From assembly GCA_933228675.1 (NCBI GenBank), contig OW121744.1, forward strand, positions 24,206,640 to 24,270,639: DNA of 64,000 bases. Direction: 5' to 3'. The DNA comes from Stomorhina lunata. Lineage: Eukaryota > Arthropoda > Insecta > Diptera > Rhiniidae. The notes below the pieces were generated by a model. The model had not been told where the DNA came from and did no database searches. It saw only the letters and a list, made by a program, of their open reading frames with translations. Positions within the stretch are counted from its first letter, which is position 1, and every line of letters starts with the position of its first letter. The position numbers and the translations under genes are program-made. This document shows, in pieces, positions 1 to 10,650 of this stretch.

Positions 1-950
1 TAATTGTTATTTTTTTAAGAAATTAAATATTTTGATAATTTTTCATTTAAATAAGATAAAAAATAGTTTTTGGAATTTTCTAGGTAAATTAAAAAAAAAA
101 AAAAAACTATTCAATTCAAAAATTTTTAATTCATATCCCAAAAAATAAACAATTTCGATTTAATCGAAAGATATTTGAACAAAAACTATAATAATTTTAA
201 ATATAAAAAAATAAGAAAAAATTTAAATATATATTAAAAATATAAAAAATACATTAAAAACACAAAAAAATATTCAAGTTAAATAAAGCCAAAAATTATT
301 AAAATTTTAAAACAAAAATCCCCAAAATCTTTTTATTTCATTCCGGAAGTTAAATGTTAGGTTTCAGCTAAAGTCAGGTCAATTGTTGTTTGATTAAAGG
401 CAACTTTTGCTACCGTAATTGCAATATTTCTGTTGCCAACAGTAGACGGTACTACCTGCGACTGTACTTTTTTAATACACATTTTTATTATTATTTCCTA
501 ATTCGTTTGAAACTCTTCTTAAAAAAAAATGTGTCGAAAATATTTTTTTCTTCTTTTTGTAATGGTAAGCAATTTTATAAATATTATTAAAAAAAAAAAC
601 AAGAATGTAATTTCTTTAGTTTAACACCATAAAGTTTTTAATTTGTTTGTTTTGTTTAAAAAAAAAATAGTTGCTAACATAGAAGTAATGTCAAAGGTCT
701 TTAATTTGGCTAAATATTCGAATTTTGTCTGAAGTTTAAAGAAATAAAATTATTAATTTTTCGATTGGAAAATACACATTTTGTACCTCTCCCACTTCGA
801 TTTCGATAAAATTTTGTATAAACATTCTACTAGGGCATACACTTTTTAAAGTTCTTCAAAAATGTTAATTCGATTGAGTTGAAAGTTCGTTCTTTTTTTT
901 ATTCTGTCCAAACATACCCATTTTATAGGCCCATAACTTCCGATTTTATG
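1..950. other. AT-rich intronic sequence, no gene recognised
   Basis: Mostly A/T runs. A somewhat GC-richer island at about 345-470 contains a short open frame and small inverted words (GGCAAC/GTTGCC). No splice acceptor near it agrees with the phase used by the real exons, so I do not call a gene. It probably belongs to the long intron separating the shared lola 5' exons from the variable 3' exons. Confidence 0.5.
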
Positions 951-1175
951 CCAATTTATGCGATTTTTATGCCAAAGACAATATAATGATATTGCTCTCG
1001 ATACATTTTTTGCTGCCAAATGTAAAATTAAAGTGGATAAAGAACAATTAAATAACACACAAACGCAAAAACAAACATACATTTCATGAGCACGTGTTTG
1101 TGCCTTAGGTTTCTCTCATTGGATAATCGTTTTTATGAGACTTTTCAAAACGATTATACGGCAAAGTATGGAAGT
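950..1175 (-). repeat. Dispersed repeat family R1, copy 1
   Basis: On the minus strand this reads as a run that includes GTATAATCGTTTTGAAAAGT, then GAGAGAAACCTAAGGCACA, GCTCATGAAATGTATG and GCAATATCATTATATT. The same ordered blocks occur on the + strand at 10224-10650 (interrupted by a foldback) and at 44510-44740. Three copies in one locus with shared block order indicate an interspersed repeat, probably a short non-autonomous transposon. No coding capacity was seen. Confidence 0.6.
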
Positions 1176-1395
1176 GCGACATCATTATATTATACAGTCT
1201 TTCATGTCCAATTTCCTAGTATGACCTGTAATTTTTGTATTTTTAAGTAAAATATTTAATGATGTATGCAAGGAAAAATATATCAATTAAGTATGTACTT
1301 AATTCTTTATTTCTTTATAGTATCAACAACAAAATATGCATAAATCAAAAATGTGGGTCCATGGGGGGATTGGGAAATAATTGACATTTTGAAAA

Positions 1396-1600
1396 CAAAC
1401 TCATATTATGTTTGTTCCCGTACTCTAACGAAACCACCCAAAACAGTCCGAAGTTGTCAGAAATTACTCAAAAAAAATGTTTGTGAAAGTACTCTAACGA
1501 AACTACCCAAAACAGTCCAAAGTTGTCAGAAAAAAATGTATTGAAAATTTTGAATACTTTTGAGTTGTTTCGTTAAAGTTCAGGAACAAATATATTCCGG
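1396..1600. repeat. Short local duplication with inverted third copy
   Basis: The block ACTCTAACGAAACCACCC with AAAACAGTCC and AAGTTGTCAGAAA appears twice in direct orientation, near 1420 and 1490. A degenerate inverted piece (GTTTCGTTAAAGTTCAGG) follows near 1567. This looks like part of a small foldback element or a local duplication. No gene is visible. Confidence 0.5.
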
Positions 1601-1737
1601 TATGTGATGGAAATCGATCAATTTCCGATTAAGTTTTTAGATCATTTTTGGTTATTTCAAAAAAAAAAAAAAAAAAATAATAATCCTTTTAACTTAAATC
1701 TTTCATTCGGTTTGATTTTTTTGTGGAGATTAGGAAA

Positions 1738-1803
1738 ATTATCTCTAAAATATATCTGAAATCTTAAATTGACCGATTTCAGATATATTTTTGAGATAAA
1801 CGA
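1738..1803. repeat. Hairpin (inverted repeat, about 24 bp arms)
   Basis: The arm ATCTCTAAAATATATCTGAA at the left is matched by its near-perfect reverse complement at the right, TTCAGATATATTTTTGAGAT. About 11-15 bases separate them. It is an isolated small hairpin, likely the remnant of a foldback element. Confidence 0.6.
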
Positions 1804-1864
1804 TCATTTGCATTGTACACATTTTTGAACAATTTTGAATAACCTTAATAACTGTATTCTTTTA

Positions 1865-2935
1865 TCCTTTTACTCCCAGTGGAGCGTAGGGCCTCAACCA
1901 TCCTTTTATATCGGACTCTATTGCGAGATGTTAGACATGCGGCATTCCAAGTTGACCTTCTCCACGTTCTAGCTGGTGCACTGACACGATGGCCTCTTTC
2001 CAGTGGATTCCAACGAAGCACTTGTAGTTTAATGTTGTTATTTGGCCTTCAAATTGTGTGGCTTATCCATCGCCATTTCCATTGACATGCCTTTATAGAA
2101 ATAGAGATATGTCGCCTTAAGTATATCTTCATTTGTTATGCGGTTTGGCCACCACATTTTAAGAATTAGCTGTAAGCATTTGTTTGCAAAGGTTTGCGGG
2201 CGCTTATCGATGGCATTTGTGCGTTTCCAAGTTTCGTAGCCGTAATACAGGATGGACTTGACATTCGAGCTGTATATTTATAACTTATGATAATTGTCGA
2301 GAAATCAAAATAGCTCGGAGAATGCCGAATGCAGATTTTGCCTTTTTAATGCGCGATTCCATGTCCTCGTCGGCTCTACAGCTGTAGATAAAAAACTTCC
2401 AAGATAATTAAAGGTACCTACACATTTAATTACTTCGTTATACATATTAATGTGTTTTGACGGGTTTGCGCCATAGCCTCCAGGCATAATCTTTGTCTTG
2501 GAAATATTGATTTCCAGCCCAGCTGCCCGAGATTCAACAGTGATAGCATTAGTATTTTCTTAAAGGTGGCCTAAGCTTGGCTAAGGAGACATACGTCGTC
2601 AGCATATTTGAAGTCCTCGAGTTTGGATGCCGCGTCTACCATTTAGAGCCATGTGCATTATATTGTCGATGACAATAAAAAGTATAGATGATGACGATAC
2701 AGGTGGCAAGATACATCCTTGCCTTACTCCAGTAGCGACTTCGAACGAATTTCACAATTTACCCTTGTGTAGGATTCGACATTTTAAATCCATGTACATT
2801 GCCCGAATTAAGTTCAGAATTTTCGTTGGCATTCTCAATAGGTAGCTCCATAGATAGCTTCTGTTGACACTGTCAAAGGCCCTCATAAAGTCGATAAACG
2901 TTAGGTAAATAAGGCTGCGGAATTCATTTATAATA
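1865..2935 (-). mobile_element. Degenerate non-LTR retrotransposon (reverse transcriptase remnant)
   Basis: Read on the minus strand, pieces of a non-LTR reverse transcriptase appear in the right order but broken by frameshifts and stops. At 2935-2850 there is a segment with TFIDF and AFDSVNR (motif A region). At about 2730-2700 GVRQGCILPP is visible (motif B region). YADDVCLL at about 2605 is the catalytic YADD box. GLEINISKTKIM follows near 2500, and FNYLGS near 2420 marks the thumb. The order and wording resemble RTE-type elements, but the clade is not assigned. The left end carries the word CAGTGGAGCGTAGGGCCT, also seen near 4100 and 57855, which is probably part of the element's 3' region. 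No endonuclease part was seen. It is 5'-truncated or decayed and cannot be functional. Confidence 0.75.
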
Positions 2936-3322
2936 GTTTAAGCTAGAAAAATGTATTCACTAAATTTTATCGAAATAGGAGATGGTTCCGTACGTGTTCG
3001 AAAAATTTTGATTTAACTTTTTTTCACAATTTGCCATTATTTATTATCACTTATTAAAATATTTTCCATGAACATCAATATTCTATACAGAGGATGATCA
3101 TTTTATGGATATTTTAAGTGACCAAAAAGTCTCTTATCTGAGCAGATATGTATGTGCGAGTTCGCATTGTCGTGTTAGAGATTGATACGTCCTTGTCTGT
3201 TGCTTTTTTTTTTTTTGCTATTTCTCTGAAGACTTCTAGCCATTTGTTTGCTTAAGTATCATTCAGAATTTAGAGTTCACGTTGCTCTTATGGTATCATT
3301 GAGACAGGATCCAATTTTTTTT

Positions 3323-3690
3323 TTAAATAAGCCGACACTTAGCTTTGAAATGCTTTAAAGACCCATATAATACAACCAATTTTTGACGACCTTTACGAAA
3401 CTCGCCCTTGAGCATTCTACGACCACAAATAAATTTGATAAAGGATCGACACTGATCTCTGATCATATTAATCGAAAATAAAGCCAAACCTTCACATTTG
3501 ATCGAACTTGGCGTGCTTATTTGGCTCTTCCATTGGGACAATTGAACTTTGGTTTCGATGTAATAACCATATACCGATGATTCTTCACCATATATGACCC
3601 TTTTAAGCAAATCTGACGTCATTCAACAATTTCTGGACGATGCTCATGCGACATCGCCGTATACCCAAAACACTTCTAACTTTTATGTCT
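3323..3690 (-). pseudogene. Mariner-like transposase fragment, decayed
   Basis: The minus-strand frame contains VIYGEESSVYGYYIETK followed by QLSQWK. This matches the well-known mariner transposase block VxTGDExWVYGYDxETKxQSxQWK around the second catalytic aspartate. Here the catalytic D is replaced by E, and the downstream PRPKK block is lost. Upstream, at about 3690-3625, the minus strand still reads LGIRRCRMSIV-like residues before a frame break. Only about a third of a normal transposase (about 340 residues) is left. No clear terminal inverted repeats were identified. Confidence 0.65.
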
Positions 3691-4074
3691 CTCGCAAACA
3701 AATTAAGTGTGTTATATAATTAAAAATGTGAATTATAATGTAGAAATATTCGAGACATAACAAAATCGATAACCGAATGTACGTAGCTCTCGAAATTTGA
3801 AAATTTATGTAATTTTTTGAACAGACCTCGTACACTTACCCTGAAAACTCCTTAAATACAAGTGAAATTACCAGATGGCTACAAAATTTTGTATAAAGTT
3901 TTACAAATCAAGATTTAAACACAGGTCTTATAAAACTCTCACCACCGGAAATCCCCAAAATGGCAATAGGTGTTAGTTTCACAAATTGAATCCCTATCGG
4001 TCCAAATTTTGCACTTATCTGCTCCCTCGGATATATGTTTGTACAAAAATAATTTTTTTATTAATAATAATAAG

Positions 4075-4610
4075 CTTCTTCTGTTATTCTTGACTCCCAG
4101 TGGAGCATAGGGCCTTTTGGTTTCATTCATCAGGATGTTCTTGCATAGATTAGGCACCTCCAAAATCCTTGTGCCAGCTGCCGTAGCAGGGGGATTTCTC
4201 GCTTGATTACCCCTTGGAGTAGTATATTCTATAATGTTGTTTCTTTTCATGCTTAAAACATCGTAAGTGCTAAGTCGATGGATGATGAGTCCAAAGACAA
4301 GAACCACGTTTGTAAAGCGAGCCGCTCGATCCGAGACAGACGCCCGCTTGCAGCCGCAACTAACATGTTGAACAGACTTTACCAAGTACAATTATCTTAG
4401 ACCCTTAGACCAAATACGTCGGAATGGCTCTAAGATACCTCCCCCTCACGTTAGCCTTGACCTAGAATCCCATTCGGGTTGTTTACCGCATCTTCAACTA
4501 GGTTGCTCAGGTTTCCAGGATGTACCACGAGGAGGTGTGAGTAGGAATTGAATACAGTTATTACCTGTTAGCTGGAAACCCAGACAACAACTGTATCCCA
4601 TTTACATCCC
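4075..4610. mobile_element. GC-richer transposon-derived segment sharing the CAGTGGAGCATAGGGCCT word
   Basis: This 0.5 kb block is clearly GC-richer than its surroundings. It begins with GACTCCCAGTGGAGCATAGG, a word shared with the non-LTR element end at 1876 and with 57850. It ends in GGAAACCCAGACAACAACTG. The minus strand holds a 150-codon open frame (4391-3939), but it shows no domain I recognise and most of it spans non-conserved sequence. I interpret the block as the 3' end or untranslated part of a retrotransposon copy. Confidence 0.45.
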
Positions 4611-4799
4611 AATAATAATAATAGGCTGGTGAAACATAAACAGGATTCGAACATGCCTAGTTCCATACCTCACCGAAAATAAATACTTTTTTTATAGAAG
4701 AATAATGGTAGGTACTTAATACCGAAACAAACAGGATATGACCATGGGAGTTTCCCCTTTCAGACTAAGAAAATATATTATTTAAAATATATATTTAAT

Positions 4800-5325
4800 T
4801 ACACTTTGCTCAAAAAGAGAGACCTAGTGGGTAAAAATAAATCGAGTACGCTGAATTCAATGGTTTTTGAGATATAGGAGGAGGAGGAGGTTGTGCAATA
4901 AATATTCGCGTAACTCAAAATCAGTTTATTTTCTTGAACTAAGTAAAAAACCCGAAATTCGGCAACAAAATTATCTTTCAGAAACATTTTTAAAAATTGT
5001 GATTTTTTCAAAAAAAAAAAAAAAAACAAGAATTTTTTTGCAAACCAAAAAAAAAAATATTTCCAAAATGTCTGCTCGGATTATTAATTCATGTTCCTGA
5101 AAGATAATTTTGCTGTCGAATTTTAATTTTATTTTACTTTGTTCAAGAAACTAAACGGTTTTCAAGTTACGCAAATATTTATTGGGCAACCTCCTCCATT
5201 TTTTAAATAACGCTATATCCCGAAAACTAGAGCTAACCTGAAAAAACGGTTAGTACTATTGAATTCAGCGTACTCGATTTATATTTACGCACTAGGTCCC
5301 CCTTTTTCGGTAAAAAAAATTCGCT
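4800..5325. mobile_element. Foldback element F1, copy 1
   Basis: The left part (4808-4990) and right part (5095-5320) are inverted copies of each other. CGAGTACGCTGAATTCAAT at 4842 pairs with ATTGAATTCAGCGTACTCG at 5257. GAGGAGGTTGTGCAATAAAT pairs with ATTTATTGGGCAACCTCCTC. TTATTTTCTTGAACTAAGT pairs with ACTTTGTTCAAGAAACTAA. The ends carry GACCTAGTGGGTAAA and its complement. A second copy lies at 62549-63095 and an end fragment at 7144-7196. No transposase is present, so this is a non-autonomous foldback element. Confidence 0.75.
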
Positions 5326-5344
5326 AAATTTGAGCTCAGTGTTT

Positions 5345-6221
5345 CTATTACAAGAGAAATATTGAAAACTGTTATCAGCTGGATTTGTTTGTTTCTTTAA
5401 AAAAAAAACAGGATCGGAGCAAGGGCAGTTTCTCCCCCCAAACTAAGAAAATACTCAGTGTTCTCTTACTTTTTAGATTAGTTTGAACAAAAATAAGCAC
5501 GATAGGAACAGGGGGAATCGTTGCCCCCAATTCTTAAAATTTGTATGTGTATTTAAATATCCCCAGGATCGTGGTGGAGCCAGAGAGTTTTAGATTTTTT
5601 TTTTTTTGATCAAACTTGAATCTTTAGTTTTTAAAAATTTTTGTATTTTCTTTACTTTAAACTCATTGATCTCTGCTTTCTGTCATTATCTTTCATTTTA
5701 TTAAAAAGAAATCGTATTTTTTTAAGCAAACAATATTTTAAAGCCTTAAAAATTATAAAAATTGGTGTTAGTAGATGCTAATTAAAAAAAATCCTAGCTA
5801 CTCGAGCCTTGAAAATGCTAAAGAATTTCATTATAAAATTATTTAAAATTACCTATTATTTTAACTTTTTTTAAATAACTTAAAACTTTTCATTTCCTAT
5901 CCATGAAATATTTGTTAAATGCCCCCAAATTTAAATAAAATTTTGTTTTAAAATTAGTTTTATTTTTAGTTTTGCTTAAGTTTTATTTGAATTTTATCTC
6001 AATAAAGTAGTTTTTTATTTTTCCAAAATTATTTTGTTTAATTTTATTATTTTGTTAAAATTGTTTTTAATATTTTTTTTTTATTTATAAAGTATTTGTA
6101 TATTTAATTTATACTAACCTATTACCTTAAATTTTTCTCTTTTTTTCTCGCCCCTCTCTTCCCTTCATTTATCCTGGCTTGTGTGTGCGTGCTTGTATAT
6201 TCGGACGTGGCTGCTATTTAG
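5345..6221 (+). other. Intron ending in a polypyrimidine tract before the first zinc-finger exon
   Basis: AT-rich intronic sequence. From about 6112 it carries a TACTAACC branch-like word and then a long C/T tract (6133-6175). No AG dinucleotide follows until 6220-6221, so that AG is the natural acceptor. Nothing else was recognised. Confidence 0.55.
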
Positions 6222-6637
6222 AGAATTATTGGACCATATCGGTGAAGTCGGTAACATCTTTGAATAACATTGCCACGGAGGAGATACACAAACAGAAAAA
6301 ACGTAAAACCTCAACAAACACCAACGAATCACCCTCTACACGCAGCAACCTCAATTGTTTGGATCTGCCTAATGATTCCCAAATAACTGTCAACATCTCT
6401 ACGTCTAGCCCCCGAGCTGGTGGCAGCGGCAGCAGTAACTACCCCCATGTTTGTCCTCGCTGTGATAAGGTTTATACCTACAAAAAGAATCTGTCGAGAC
6501 ATTTGCGTTTTGAATGCGGCATTCAGCCGCAGGAGAAATGTCCCTACTGCGGTTATTTAACCCGCTACAAACATAGTCTTAATGTTCATGTCAAGACCCA
6601 ACATCCGGAATATTATAGTTTACAGAATAGGGCTTAA
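6222..6637 (+). CDS. lola: lola variable 3' exon 1: C2HC + C2H2 zinc-finger isoform end
   Basis: Terminal coding exon of a Lola isoform, giving the transcription factor its own DNA-binding specificity. I place the start at the acceptor AG at 6220-6221, after which the frame reads (G)AG-AAT-TAT-TGG, i.e. a phase 1 junction as in the other exons. There is no need for an internal start codon, because the BTB part is encoded upstream. It encodes about 138 residues. There is a basic stretch KQKKRK at residues 24-29 (likely nuclear localisation), then a Ser/Thr/Asn-rich linker. Finger 1 is C78-x2-C81-x12-H94-x4-C99 (C2HC) and finger 2 is C107-x2-C110-x12-H123-x4-H128 (C2H2). Ten residues follow, then TAA. 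The split C2HC/C2H2 pair at the extreme C-terminus is the hallmark of Lola isoforms. The Drosophila isoform letter cannot be assigned without alignment. Confidence 0.9.
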
Positions 6638-6856
6638 AGAAGAAACTAGGGAAAGAAATCTAATACATAGGAAAGGTTGTAAGTGGAAAATATTGATAAA
6701 AAAATTAAGTTTAAAATATTATTCAGAATAAGGTTTAAAGAATTTAGAATATACTTTATATTTTTGCCAGGGTTATTAGAGGGAAAGTGAAAAAAAGAGA
6801 GAGAATGTTATTTTTTAAGATGCAATTCCATATATCAAAAATGATATATAAACGTG

Positions 6857-6862
6857 AATAAA
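6857..6862 (+). terminator. AATAAA polyadenylation signal for exon 1
   Basis: AATAAA lies 220 nt after the stop codon, followed by a T/G-rich stretch (TTGTCTGAAAACTTTGTT) suitable as a downstream element. Cleavage is expected near 6880. Confidence 0.6.
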
Positions 6863-6869
6863 TTAGATT

Positions 6870-7960
6870 GTCTGAAAACTTTGTTAATTTTTTAAAACTT
6901 TCGCAATCCTTAGGCTCCTCTTTACCTAATCGTAAGAGGAACTAATATATCAGACTCACTGGTTGTTTAGAATTTACAAAAATTGATCGAATTAAGAGTT
7001 TAGTTTCATACACACAATTTAAGATTATTTCTTTAAAATCAAAATTTTTAATTATATTAAAAGTATTTACATAGTATTCCAAAAGTGTTATAACAAAATC
7101 TTAAATTTGCGCAAAAAAGATTAAACTTGCACAATTTTTCTCAAGCGTACTCGATTTATATTTACCCACTAGGTCTCCTTTTTGTCGATGAAAAAGTTGT
7201 CAAAATGGAGCACGGTATTATCAAAGAGATTACCGCGTAGTTCGATTAAATTAATATTATTGGAATATACAAAATATCAGGAAAAAAAATCTATAACAAT
7301 ATCTTAAATTTGCGCAAAATATTTTCAAACTCTTTCTAATATGAAAATATTTAGGAATTAATAAATTATGAAATTGATTGCCGTTTAATCCGATTTCAAA
7401 AGATATGATAATATTGTTGGAATATACAAAATATCAGGAATTTATTTTAAATTACGCAATAGGTCATCCTACACTTTTGTGGTTTCTAACAACTAAACGA
7501 GAATTGAGTTTTATAATTTCATTATATTGTTAGACATTTTTATACAGTTTTGTTCAAATTAATACCAAAATTCAAAATTCAGTAAAATTTAAAATTTTAG
7601 GAAATTGTATATCATTCTTAAACTACAGAAATCTTCTTATAGAAAACTCATTTTTGTGAATCATTTTCTGTGAATCTTATATGTTTTCAAATTAATGATA
7701 TAAAACTAAAAGCAAATTGAACATCATTGGATAGCTCATAACGATAACATTTTGAACACCATATAATTTTTATAAATCCAGAAAAATCTTTTGATCAAAC
7801 GTCCATTTTTAATTTTTCTGATATCTCAGAAGTCTTAGAAATATATCAAGAAATTATAGATATCATACATCATTGTATAGCAAATAATAAGAAGATTTCT
7901 CTTTATATTGTACGGTTCTTATAAGCCATTAGAAAAATTTAAATTTAAAATTTATTTATA
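6870..7960. other. Intergenic/intronic AT-rich sequence with foldback F1 fragment
   Basis: No gene seen. At 7144-7196 there is a fragment of foldback element F1 (GCGTACTCGATTTATATTTA, then CCCACTAGGTC). A segment containing GGAATATACAAAATATCAGG occurs twice (near 7261 and 7420), a small local duplication. Confidence 0.5.
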
Positions 7961-9470
7961 AAAATTTTTCTATAGAAAATTTTTTTTATAGAATTTTTTT
8001 TTATCAAAAATTTGTCTATCAAAAATTTTTCTATCCAAAATTTTTCTATCAAAAATTTTTCTATAGAAAATTTTTTTATCCAAAATTATTAATAGAAAAT
8101 TTTTTTTTATCAAAAATTGTCTATAGAAAATTTTTATATAAATAATTTTGCTAAAAAAAAATTTTATTTATCAAAAATTTTTCTATAGAAAATTTTTTTA
8201 TCAAAATATTTTTTATATAAAAAAATTTTTATCAAAAATTTTTCCATAGAAAATTTTTTTATCAAAAATTTTTCTATAGAACATTTTTTATCAAAAATTT
8301 TTATAGAAAATTTTTTTTTATCAAAAATTTTTCTATAGAAATTTTTTTTGTCAAAAATTTTTCTATAGAAAGTTTTATTATCAGAAACTTTTTGTAGAAA
8401 AATTTTCTATCAAAAATTTATAGAAAATTTTACATCAAAAATTTTTTATAGAAAATTTTTTATCAAAAATTTATAGAAAATTTTTAATCAAAAATTTTTC
8501 TATAGAAAATTTTTTTATCAAAAATTTTTCTATAGAAAATTTTTTTATCAAAAGTTTTTCTATAGAAAATTTTTTATTAAAAATTTTTCTATAGAAAATT
8601 TTTTATTAAAAATTTTTCTATAGAAAATTTTTTTATCAAAAATTTTTCTATAGAAAATTTTTTATTAAAAATTTTTTATTAAAAATTTTTCTATAGAAAA
8701 TTTTTTTATCAAAAATTTTTCTATAGAAAATTTTTTTATCAAAAATTTTTCTATAGAAGAAAATTTATAAAAAAAAAATAGAAAAAATGTTTGATCATTT
8801 TTCTATAGAAAAATTTTTTATAAAGAAAATTTCTATAGAAAAATTTTTGATAAAAAATTTTCTATAAAAAATTTTTAATAAAAAAATTTTGTATAGAAAA
8901 ATGTTTGATAAAAAAATTTCTATGGAAAAATTTTAAATGAAAAAAATTTTTGATAAAAAAAATTTTATATATAAAATTTTTCTATATAAAATTTTTGATA
9001 AAAATATTTTTTTGAAAATTTTTTGTTAAAAAAAATTATAGCAAAATTTTTGATAAAAAAAAAATTCTATAAAAAAAATTTTAATAAAAAAAAATTCTAT
9101 AAAAAAATAAAAAAAAAATGTTCTATAGTAAAATTTTTGATAAAAAAATATTCTATAGAAAAATTTTTGATAAAAAAATTTTCTAAAGAAAAATTTTTGA
9201 TAAAAAAATTTTCTATAAAAAATTTTTAATAAAAAAATTTTCTATAGAAAAATTTTTGATAAAAAAATTTCCATTGGAAAAATTTTATTTGAAAAAAATT
9301 TTTGATAAAAAAATTTTATATAGAAAATTTTTTGATAAACATATTTTTTTGAAATTTTTTTTTGTTAAAAAAATTTTCTATAGCAAAATTTTTGATAAAA
9401 AAAAATTTCTATAAAAAAATTTTTAATAAAAAAACATTTTTGATAAAAAAAATTTTCAATAAAAAATTTT
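7960..9470. repeat. 30 bp minisatellite family M1, array 1 (orientation switches near 8770)
   Basis: Degenerate tandem copies of a roughly 30 bp unit built from ATCAAAAATTTTT and CTATAGAAAATTTTTT. From 7960 to about 8760 the unit runs in this orientation; from about 8790 onward it runs as the reverse complement (TTTTTGATAAAAAAATTTTC). Both words are themselves near-palindromes. Long open frames in this array are by-products of a repeat length divisible by three and are not genes. Confidence 0.85.
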
Positions 9471-9717
9471 TGAAAAATTAGGTTTAATCAGGCTTGAGTT
9501 CATTTAACTTTCAAATTATTAATTTTCAAAATTTTAAAAAGTAATTGTGGAGAAAAACTGGAAAAATTATTTTTGAACGCGGCTCAGTGGATTGCAATTT
9601 CTGTCCCGCCACAAGACGTCATCAGCACTTAGCGCCCTCCACAATTACTTTTCAAATTTTCAAAATTAATAATTTGAAAGTTAAATGAACTCAAGCCTGA
9701 TTAAACCTAATTTTTCA
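9471..9717. mobile_element. MITE-like element with near-perfect 80 bp terminal inverted repeats
   Basis: The left arm (9471-9552) starts TGAAAAATTAGGTTTAATCA. The right arm (9638-9717) is its reverse complement with only a few mismatches over about 80 bases. The unique centre (9553-9637) is GC-richer and contains ACAAGACGTCATCAGC. It sits inside the M1 minisatellite, which resumes at about 9745. High arm identity suggests a fairly recent insertion. No coding capacity; target-site duplication not resolvable in the repeat background. Confidence 0.8.
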
Positions 9718-9744
9718 ATCAATTCTAAAGTTCGAATAATTAAT

Positions 9745-10175
9745 TCCCAAAAAAATTTTTGATAAAAAAATTGTCTATAAAATTTTTCTATAAAAAAATT
9801 TTTTATAGAAACATTTTTGATAAAAAAAATTTCTACAGAAAAATATTTGAATAAAAAAAATTTAAGAAAAATATGAAGTAGAAAACTTTTGCTTTTTAAA
9901 ACATCAGAAAAAGTTGTCTATAGAAAATTTTTTGATCAAAAACTTTTAGAAAATTTTTTTATCAAAAATTTTTCTGTAGAAAATTTTTTTATCAAAAATT
10001 TTTCTATAGAAAATTTTTTTATCAAAAATTTTTCTATAGAAAATTTTTTTTATCAAAAATGTTTCTATAGAAAATTTTTTATCGAAAATTTTTCTGTAGA
10101 AATTTTTTTATAGAAAATTTTTTTATCAAAAATTTTTCTATAGAAAATTTTTTTATAAAAAATTTTTCTGTACTG
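9745..10175. repeat. 30 bp minisatellite M1, continuation after the MITE
   Basis: The same M1 unit resumes. First it is in TTTTTGATAAAAAAAT orientation (to about 9870), then from about 9915 in the ATCAAAAATTTTTCTATAG orientation. It is degenerate at both ends. Confidence 0.8.
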
Positions 10176-10223
10176 AAGTTTTGTTCACCGAAAATTTAAC
10201 TTTTTTTGCTAACCTCCTAAAAC

Positions 10224-10650
10224 TATGCCTTGGCCGTATGGTCGTTTTGAAAAGTCCCATTAAAAAGAGAGTATATCAGTTTTTCTCTAATTCGGAAACA
10301 ACTAATGGAGACGATTTTGCATAGAGAGAAAGCTAAGGCACACATTTGTGTTCATTAAATGTATGTATATTTGTACGTTTATGTGTTTTTCATTTTGTAC
10401 ACTATGTGCTCCTATTGTCGTTCACAACTCAACTCAGTTAGGTCGTCTGCTAGTCGACTCAACTTTTACTTAACCATGTTATTTTTTGATATTGCGGAAC
10501 TAAAAGACCCTGAGTTTCGTAGTATCAAAAAATAATTGGGTTGAGTGAATGTTCGGTCGACTGACAGACGACAAACCGGGTTGAGAACGGCAATAGGGGC
10601 ATTTGTCAGAAAAAATGTATACAGTGCAATATCATTATATTATATTATCA
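10224..10650 (+). repeat. Dispersed repeat family R1, copy 2, interrupted by a foldback
   Basis: Block order matches copies at 950-1175 (minus) and 44510-44740 (plus): GTATGGTCGTTTTGAAAAGT, GAGAGAAAGCTAAGGCACAC, TTCATTAAATGTATG, then after an interruption GCAATATCATTATATTATAT. The interruption at 10412-10602 is a separate hairpin element absent from the other copies. Confidence 0.65.
10412..10602. mobile_element. Foldback element F2 nested in repeat R1
   Basis: Inverted arms: CCTATTGTCGTTCACAACTC at 10412 pairs with the end near 10602, which reads GGTTGAGAACGGCAATAGG. The inner arm word TTATTTTTTGATA (10480-10492) pairs with TATCAAAAAATAA (10522-10534). The loop contains GCGGAACTAAAAGACCC. 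It interrupts repeat R1, which is continuous in the two other copies, so it is a later insertion. Confidence 0.7.

Noticed and set aside
390..590. 66-codon frame in the GC-richer island near the left end (YRNCNISVANSRRYYLRLY)
   Set aside because: No acceptor in the lola phase opens it, the second half is poly-Phe/Lys from A/T runs, and no zinc-finger pattern is present.
3939..4391. 150-codon minus-strand frame in the 4.1-4.4 kb segment
   Set aside because: No recognisable domain. It spans the transposon-derived block and its AT-rich flank, with no supporting signals for a gene.
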